A stretch of DNA of 64,000 nt from NCBI RefSeq assembly GCF_000425385.1, contig NZ_KE384357.1, positions 146,579-210,578 of the forward strand, in the 5' to 3' direction. Source of the DNA: Pseudoduganella violaceinigra DSM 15887. Its GTDB lineage: Bacteria > Pseudomonadota > Gammaproteobacteria > Burkholderiales > Burkholderiaceae_D. Positions within the stretch are counted from its first letter, which is position 1. Every line of letters begins with the position of its first letter. Under the pieces are notes generated by a model. The model saw only the letters and a list, made by a program, of their open reading frames with translations, was not told the origin of the DNA and did not search any database. The position numbers and the translations under genes were made by a program. Positions 56,294 through 64,000 of this stretch are shown piece after piece.

Positions 56294-56315
56294 ACCGCCT
56301 TTTAGGCGGTTTTTT
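56294..56315 (+). terminator. Rho-independent terminator before phage-like operon
   Basis: ACCGCC / GGCGGT stem, TTTTA loop, six Ts. No gene ends just before it, so it either closes an unannotated transcript or acts as an attenuator of the leader that follows. Confidence 0.82.
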
Positions 56316-56338
56316 CGTCTATGCCTTGCAACTCCTAT

Positions 56339-56437
56339 GGAGCGGCAGGCAAGGAGGTCTTACGGCCTACCGGTTACTTTGTCGCCGGGACTTCCCACCT
56401 TGCCACTTGCCGCTCCCCCCGCCATTACTGGAGCGGC
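56339..56437 (+). ncRNA. Structured leader with two mutually exclusive hairpins
   Basis: GGAGCGGCA (56339-56347) pairs with TGCCGCTCC (56408-56416), extended by GGCAAGG (56348-56354) with CCTTGCC (56398-56404). The same GCCGCTCC (56409-56416) can instead pair with GGAGCGGC (56430-56437) just before the ribosome site. Only one can form, so the element resembles a switch controlling translation of the next genes. Confidence 0.5.
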
Positions 56438-56461
56438 CTGCCAACACATTGGGAGGTTGCC

Positions 56462-56845
56462 ATGTCTAATGTTGAAAACCCGCAATTCCGAAATCTCGAC
56501 CGTGCCCCATACGAACTCAGTCACCTTCTCGTCAAAATCGGCCGAGGGGACCCGAACGAGAGTCTGAAGCAACTGACGGACGCTGCCGAAGACCATGCTT
56601 CTAATGCCAGCGGAACACTCCTGCGAGGTCTGGAGGCAATCGGCCATCTGATGATGTATGCCGGCACGAATGAACAGGCTGGTGACCTTGGGTCCCGCTA
56701 CGTGATGTGTATCGGCGATCTTATCTCGCATATTGCCTGCGAACTTCAATTCCTTGGCGAAGTCGACACGGTGGCATATACCGCAGAAATCATCGCTGCC
56801 GCTAACAGCAAGCAGCGCAACGTAAAAGATAAGGTGCAATCATGA
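56462..56845 (+). CDS. Phage-like operon gene 1, 127 residues
   Basis: Starts MSNVENPQFRNLDRAPYELS after a GGGAGG ribosome site. Helical, soluble, no family recognised; contains HLLVKIGRGDPNESLKQLTD. It leads a run of four short genes joined by ATGA overlaps, a pattern of phage or element modules. Confidence 0.6.
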   Translation: MSNVENPQFRNLDRAPYELSHLLVKIGRGDPNESLKQLTDAAEDHASNASGTLLRGLEAIGHLMMYAGTNEQAGDLGSRYVMCIGDLISHIACELQFLGEVDTVAYTAEIIAAANSKQRNVKDKVQS

Positions 56846-57078
56846 TCACCTGGACTGCAGTATCGAGCGGCCTATTGCCGATCAACGCCATTCAGTTTGT
56901 TCTGGCCTGGGATGCCGATCGCGGCATGGCGGATATTGCATGGTTCGAAGATGGCGGTTGGCTTAGCGCAGACGGGGCCGAACCCATAAACGTCACTCAC
57001 TGGTCCCCAATTATTGGCCCGGATGGTGAAGAGATGATCTACCCGCGCGAGGACGAAGCCGACGAGGTTCAATCATGA
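56842..57078 (+). CDS. Phage-like operon gene 2, 78 residues
   Basis: ATGA overlap with gene 1. MITWTAVSSGLLPINAIQFV, with a compact aromatic-rich fold (VLAWDADRGMADIAWFEDGG) and ends EVQS. No family recognised, though small phage-encoded proteins of this style often accompany recombination genes. Confidence 0.6.
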   Translation: MITWTAVSSGLLPINAIQFVLAWDADRGMADIAWFEDGGWLSADGAEPINVTHWSPIIGPDGEEMIYPREDEADEVQS

Positions 57079-57305
57079 TGACCGACCTCAAGACGCCACA
57101 AGAAGCGAGGATCATTCAGGCCTATCGGTCTATGGATGATCTCGCCCGTCTGGACACCATGACATTCGTGCTTTTGATGGAGCGCACTCATCCAGCTCCA
57201 CCACCTCGCCTTAAGCTTCAGGTTGTGGAGGGGGATGCTCAGAAACCGACCAAGCGCCGCCGCAAGGGACCTTTGCTCTTGGTAGTACGGGGATGTGCGG
57301 AATGA
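57075..57305 (+). CDS. Phage-like operon gene 3, 76 residues
   Basis: Overlaps gene 2 by ATGA, with a second ATG directly after. Basic C-terminal end (KPTKRRRKGPLLLVV). Not recognised. Confidence 0.55.
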   Translation: MMTDLKTPQEARIIQAYRSMDDLARLDTMTFVLLMERTHPAPPPRLKLQVVEGDAQKPTKRRRKGPLLLVVRGCAE

Positions 57306-57553
57306 GTACGCAGGTCGACACACTGTTCCGCACCGCATTCGAGGTGCCACGCGACCCACGCAGCGAGCCTTACAAGGCTGGCGTGCGGGCCGCCCTGACC
57401 TTCCGTATCGACGGGGTGCGAATTCCGCGCCTGTACCGTCCTGCGACTGCCGAGGACGATGCTTTCTATGCTGGGCAAGCCGAAGGACATGCTATCTGGC
57501 GCCAAGCGATCGTTGGCAACGTTCTGTATCCTGGGTTTGTAACCCAGGCGTAA
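57302..57553 (+). CDS. Phage-like operon gene 4, 83 residues
   Basis: ATGA overlap with gene 3. MSTQVDTLFRTAFEVPRDPR, then EPYKAGVRAALTFRIDGVRI. Not recognised. Ends 50 bases before the 3' end of tRNA-Arg, which is where an integrated element would be expected to end. Confidence 0.58.
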   Translation: MSTQVDTLFRTAFEVPRDPRSEPYKAGVRAALTFRIDGVRIPRLYRPATAEDDAFYAGQAEGHAIWRQAIVGNVLYPGFVTQA

Positions 57554-57603
57554 CCCAGCAGAATTTCTGCTCAGCCGTAAAAATTGTAAGTTATTGATTT
57601 TAT

Positions 57604-57680
57604 TGGCCTGCCCTACAGGAATCGAACCTGTGACCCTCGGCTTAGAAGGCCGATGCTCTATCCAACTGAGCTAAGGGCAG
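57604..57680 (-). tRNA. tRNA-Arg (anticodon TCT)
   Basis: 77-nt cloverleaf with encoded CCA. Acceptor CTGCCCT / AGGGCAG, anticodon loop CTTCTAA, T loop TTCGATT with stem ACAGG/CCTGT. Its 3' end faces the accessory region, a common integration target. Confidence 0.95.
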
Positions 57681-57719
57681 AGACGCGGGCAAAGCAGAAA
57701 AGCTTTGCCGCAAATGAAA

Positions 57720-57745
57720 AGCGGGTTGTCCGAAGACAACCCGCT
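57720..57745 (-). terminator. Hairpin between tRNA-Pro and tRNA-Arg
   Basis: AGCGGGTTGTC / GACAACCCGCT with a four-base loop (TTCG on the minus strand) and a T run in the minus direction. It would separate the two tRNA transcripts or serve as a processing signal. Confidence 0.7.
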
Positions 57746-57757
57746 CAAGGAATTTCC

Positions 57758-57834
57758 TGGTCGGAGTACAAGGATTCGAACCTTGGACCCCCTGCTCCCA
57801 AAGCAGGTGCGCTACCGGGCTGCGCTACACTCCG
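57758..57834 (-). tRNA. tRNA-Pro (anticodon TGG)
   Basis: 77-nt cloverleaf with encoded CCA. Acceptor CGGAGTG pairs with TACTCCG, anticodon loop TTTGGGA and T loop TTCGAAT. Confidence 0.95.
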
Positions 57835-57888
57835 ATAAACGAATAATACCCCGGCGAGGCATCATCCGTCAATGTCGCTGGGGCAACT

Positions 57889-59241
<1,353 letters not shown>

Positions 59242-59260
59242 ATTGTGTTCTCTTCCTTTC

Positions 59261-60085
59261 TTAATGAGCCGCCTGCCACACGCGCAGTGCGTCGACGGTC
59301 TCTGCTACATCATGCACCCTGATGATCTGGGCGCCGTGCGCCACTGCGGCCAAAGCGCCGCCGATACTGCCGGCCAGGCGCTGCTCAACCGGTTTGCCGG
59401 TGACAGCGCCGATCATGGACTTGCGCGACAAGCCAGCCAGCAGCGGTACGCCGAGCTCGTCCACCATCTGTTTGCCCGCCTTCAGCAGCGCGTAATTGTG
59501 CTCGACCGTTTTGCCGAAACCAAAGCCGGGATCGATCCAGATGCGCTCCTTATCGATGCCTGCCGCCGTCAGGACGGCAATGCGCTCGGCCAGGAAAGCA
59601 GTCACCTCGCGCACGACATTATTGTACTCGGGGTTGGCCTGCATTGTTGTTGGATTGTTAAGCATGTGCATTACGCACAACGCGCAATCACTGTCTTTTA
59701 CGGCGTCGATTGCCCCCAGGGCGCGGAAACCGTTTATATCGTTGATCATGTCGACGCCCGCCAGTGCGGCTTCACGCATGACTTCCGGTTTATAGGTGTC
59801 GACGCTGATGGCCTTGCCGCAGTCGCGCAGGGCGAAGATCAGGGGCATGACGCGGCGCAATTCTTCGTCCAGCCCAACGGCCGGGGCGCCGGGCCGGCTG
59901 CTCTCGCCGCCAATGTCGATGATGTCGACACCGTCGCGTATCATCTGCTCGGCGTGCGTGATGGCGTAGTCGAGGCTGGCGAATTGGCCGCCGTCACTGA
60001 AGGAGTCGGGGGTGGCGTTGAGAATGCCCATCACCAGCGCGCGGCTGGTGGGGAAGTTGAAACGGCCGAATTTGTGTTGAGGCAT
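59261..60085 (-). CDS. folP: Dihydropteroate synthase
   Basis: 274 residues. Family signatures MGILNATPDSFSDGG, DIIDIGGESSRPGAP and DPGFGFGKTVEHNYALL. Condenses 6-hydroxymethyl-dihydropterin-PP with p-aminobenzoate in folate synthesis; sulfonamide target. Lies 19 bases upstream of glmM, so co-transcribed. Confidence 0.97.
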   Translation of the reverse strand: MPQHKFGRFNFPTSRALVMGILNATPDSFSDGGQFASLDYAITHAEQMIRDGVDIIDIGGESSRPGAPAVGLDEELRRVMPLIFALRDCGKAISVDTYKPEVMREAALAGVDMINDINGFRALGAIDAVKDSDCALCVMHMLNNPTTMQANPEYNNVVREVTAFLAERIAVLTAAGIDKERIWIDPGFGFGKTVEHNYALLKAGKQMVDELGVPLLAGLSRKSMIGAVTGKPVEQRLAGSIGGALAAVAHGAQIIRVHDVAETVDALRVWQAAH

Positions 60086-60183
60086 TGGTGCTTTGGGCTT
60101 TTGACCCGGTAAGGCGGGGGACCCGATCTACTCGCCTGCCGCAGCTCAAGGGTCTGATTATAAACCACTGGCCGCCGCACAGA

Positions 60184-60212
60184 CGGGGTCTGACCCTGCG
60201 GGTCCGACCCCG
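60184..60212. repeat. Intergenic palindrome, GGTCTGACCC type
   Basis: CGGGGTCTGACCC-TGC-GGGTCCGACCCCG, 13-bp arms with one mismatch, in the folP/ftsH gap. Followed by GGTTTACCGGTTTA, which also flanks the copies at 63.5 kb. Confidence 0.7.
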
Positions 60213-60277
60213 GTTTACCGGTTTAGAAATAAAAAGGGCGAGGACGCATCCTCACCCTTTCCTGACAAATCAAACGA

Positions 60278-62164
<1,887 letters not shown>

Positions 62165-62319
62165 GAAAACTCCTTGGATGCGCAAAGCGCACCAGTTACC
62201 TGTAGCAGAAATCAGATTTTACTCGTTAAACCCGGGCCGTGCTACAAACCAGCCCTATGGTGCACACTCCTGCGCCGGATATGTGGGTTTTTCCGGCCAA
62301 TTCAAGAGTCAAAATGCCA

Positions 62320-62967
62320 TTATTCCACGGGATTTTTGAGTCCGCGGCCCAATAAGAAAATTTCCGACGATTTATCGCGGCTGGCCTTGGGTTTTTTCTG
62401 GACCACGGTCTTGAATTCGCTGCGGAATTTCTCGAGGATCTGACTGAATCCCAGGTCCTTGAAACACTTCACCAATAAAGCGCCGCCCGGTTTCATATGG
62501 TGCTGGCTAAACTCGAGAGCGATATCGATCAAGTCTTCCATGCGGGCCGCATCGGCCACCGAGATACCGGATAAATTGGGCGCCATATCGGACAATACAA
62601 GGTCCGCCTTGCGGCCATGCAGTACCTCGGCCAATTGGTCCAGCACTTCCTGCTCGCGGAAATCGCCCTGGATAAAGTGCATGTCGGCGATCGGCTCCAT
62701 CGGCAGGATGTCCAAGCCGATTATGGTGCCGTTGATGCCCCCACCCTCCTTGCCCGCCAGCTTGCGGCGCACGTACTGCCCCCAGGAACCTGGGGTGCAA
62801 CCGAGGTCGACGATGACCTGGCCAGGCTTGATCAGCTTGGCATCCTCATCGATCTCTTTCAGCTTGTAGGCGGCCCTGGCGCGGAAGCCGTCTTTCTGGG
62901 CGGCCTTCACATATGGATCGTTAATATGGTCGTGCAACCAGTTTTTGTTTAATTTGTTCTTAGCCAT
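62320..62967 (-). CDS. rlmE: 23S rRNA 2'-O-methyltransferase RlmE (FtsJ)
   Basis: 215 residues. K-D-K-E methyltransferase layout: RARAAYKLKEIDE (Lys38 region), VIVDLGCTPGSWGQYV for AdoMet, DLVLSDMAPN with catalytic Asp, and LLVKCF with Lys. Methylates U2552 in 23S rRNA. Divergent from yhbY. Confidence 0.96.
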   Translation of the reverse strand: MAKNKLNKNWLHDHINDPYVKAAQKDGFRARAAYKLKEIDEDAKLIKPGQVIVDLGCTPGSWGQYVRRKLAGKEGGGINGTIIGLDILPMEPIADMHFIQGDFREQEVLDQLAEVLHGRKADLVLSDMAPNLSGISVADAARMEDLIDIALEFSQHHMKPGGALLVKCFKDLGFSQILEKFRSEFKTVVQKKPKASRDKSSEIFLLGRGLKNPVE

Positions 62968-63011
62968 TAGCGTAGAATACTGCCTTTAAGAGAACCTATC
63001 CAAAAATAACT

Positions 63012-63473
63012 ATGCTGAACCTTACCCCTGCCGAACGCAGCGTCCTGCGCGCCGAAGCCCATGGCTTGAAGCCTATCGTCCTCGTTGGCGAAGCCGGCCT
63101 GACCCCTTCCGTCATGAAGGAGATCGAGCTGGGCCTGGATTCCCACGGCTTGATCAAGGTGCGCGTTTTCGGCGATGACCGCGAAGCCCGCATCGAAATG
63201 TACGAAACCATCTGCGAGAAGACCGGTGCGGCGCCGGTCCAGCACATCGGCAAGCTGCTGGTGCTGTACCGCCCGAAAGTCGATGCCGAGAAAGCGTCCT
63301 CCGGCAAGGCTGGCAAGGGCATGCGCATGGTGACCATCGTCAAACCAAGCGCATCCGGCACCAAGAAGCCATCCGTGAGCAAGGTACTGCTGAAGGGTAA
63401 CGAGCGCGTTACGGCCGGCGGCACCATCAAGCGCGTCAAGAAGAAAGTCGGCACCAAGAAGTCGACTGGCTGA
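63012..63473 (+). CDS. yhbY: YhbY-family RNA-binding protein (CRM domain)
   Basis: 153 residues. N-terminal about 95 residues are the CRM domain: LTPAERSVLRAEAHGLKPIV, GEAGLTPSVMKEIELGLDSH and LGDDREAR-type helix, with GxxG-like loop in GEAGLT. Binds pre-50S ribosomal RNA. The C-terminal 55 residues (lysine-rich, KKVGTKKSTG end) are an extension absent from E. coli YhbY (97 residues). Divergent from rlmE, 44 bases apart. Confidence 0.92.
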   Translation: MLNLTPAERSVLRAEAHGLKPIVLVGEAGLTPSVMKEIELGLDSHGLIKVRVFGDDREARIEMYETICEKTGAAPVQHIGKLLVLYRPKVDAEKASSGKAGKGMRMVTIVKPSASGTKKPSVSKVLLKGNERVTAGGTIKRVKKKVGTKKSTG

Positions 63474-63474
63474 A

Positions 63475-63577
63475 ACCGGTAAACCAGTGTCAGACCCGCA
63501 GGGACTGACACTTATACGCGGCCGCCGCAGGCCAAAGTGTCAGACCCCGCGGGTCTGACACTGAACCACCGGTTTAC
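63475..63577. repeat. Pair of GTGTCAGACCC palindromes flanked by inverted GGTAAACC/GGTTTAC
   Basis: Copy one AGTGTCAG ... CTGACACT (63486-63512) with interior CCCGCAGGGA; copy two AGTGTCAGACCC-CGC-GGGTCTGACACT (63536-63562) is perfect. GGTAAACC and GGTTTAC sit at the outer ends. REP-like, same family as 60184-60212. Confidence 0.75.
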
Positions 63578-63987
63578 TGCCTCCAGAGCAGCCAGCCCGC
63601 CAGCAAACTCTGCACCAAATAAATCCCGCTCGACATCCCATGCAGCTTGCCGAAGCTGCCGTCGCCGGAGGCTTTCGCCGCCGCCATCAGCGGCTGCAGT
63701 CCAAAGTGCGACACCACGGTGCACATCACCATCGCCACCACGATCAGCAGCACCGAGCGGCGCCGCTGCGGCGTCCAGTCGCGCGTGCCGACAAACAGCA
63801 GCACGCCCATGGCGCCGCCGCAGCCCAGCGACAGCATCGCTTCCGCATGGAACAGCATGCCGGCGATCGAGCCGGCCAGCACCCGGTCCAGCGCCATGAA
63901 CAGCGTCGGCGCCACCAGGTAGCCGACCGCCCACAGGCTGCCGGCCCACAGGGCGGCCACCAGGAGGCGGACTTTAGCCAGGATCAT
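63574..63987 (-). CDS. DUF4149 membrane protein
   Basis: 137 residues with four predicted membrane helices (LLVAALWAGSLWAVGYLVAPT, GAMGVLLFVGTR, VLLIVVAMVMCTVVSHFGLQ, YLVQSLLAGWLLW). DUF4149 family, regularly placed beside yhbY in betaproteobacteria. Function unknown. Convergent with yhbY; the palindromes lie between. Confidence 0.9.
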   Translation of the reverse strand: MILAKVRLLVAALWAGSLWAVGYLVAPTLFMALDRVLAGSIAGMLFHAEAMLSLGCGGAMGVLLFVGTRDWTPQRRRSVLLIVVAMVMCTVVSHFGLQPLMAAAKASGDGSFGKLHGMSSGIYLVQSLLAGWLLWRQ

Positions 63988-64000
63988 TAAACGTAGCGGA

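Overview
The window looks like chromosome of a Massilia/Duganella-type betaproteobacterium (Oxalobacteraceae). This is inferred from high-GC coding, the glmM-folP-ftsH-rlmE-yhbY block, a PHA phasin, PEP-CTERM proteins, an NAD-independent type formate dehydrogenase cluster with DUF3305/DUF3306 genes, and intergenic GTGTCAGACCC palindromes. No database search was possible, so species placement and family names rest on recognised motifs only.

Layout. 0-8.9 kb: tRNA-Leu(CAG), a divergent quinone reductase/HxlR regulator pair, a multi-domain histidine kinase, a phasin, and a LexA-box-controlled pair of a FAN1-like nuclease and a nuclease-helicase fusion. 8.9-18 kb: mostly minus-strand orphan genes (secreted proteins, a pentapeptide-repeat protein, a tandem paralogue pair, an S51 peptidase, a PEP-CTERM protein, a ClpS-like protein, a GNAT). 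17.9-20.75 kb: an array of seven small promoterless-looking genes, all on the minus strand, separated by six attC-like recombination sites. It reads as an integron cassette cluster without an integrase (CALIN); its left end is truncated into a broken gene. 21-25.6 kb: a thioredoxin-like gene with a stop codon inside its signal peptide, then a LytS/LytTR two-component operon with two LiaF-like membrane proteins, preceded by three AlgR-like direct repeats. 26-36 kb: a PEP-CTERM protein and a ten-gene formate dehydrogenase operon (regulatory/accessory DUF3305-DUF3306, ferredoxin-like protein, TorD chaperone, TAT peptide, alpha, beta, lipoprotein, gamma, small secreted protein). 36-46.3 kb: periplasmic asparaginase, ArgP/ArgO-type pair, a membrane spermidine-synthase-like protein, Dps, a LexA-box-controlled SRAP protein, a bactofilin-like VP-CTERM protein, and a MarR/siderophore-interacting flavoprotein pair.

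46.3-57.6 kb is a decayed accessory region: a diguanylate cyclase and desaturase are embedded among orphan genes, two copies of the same C-terminal gene remnant, a truncated ImmA/IrrE protease, a nonsense-interrupted phage/plasmid-type gene, a 3' fragment of tRNA-Leu(UAA), a RelE/ParE toxin operon behind two long palindromes, and a four-gene phage-like operon whose leader can form two mutually exclusive hairpins. It ends at the 3' end of tRNA-Arg(TCT). 57.6-64 kb is core: tRNA-Arg, tRNA-Pro, glmM, folP, ftsH, rlmE, yhbY and a DUF4149 membrane protein.

The most interesting items are the integrase-less cassette array with its small unknown genes, the switch-like leader at 56.3 kb, the SOS-linked nuclease/helicase pair, and the AlgR-like repeats in front of the LytTR operon.
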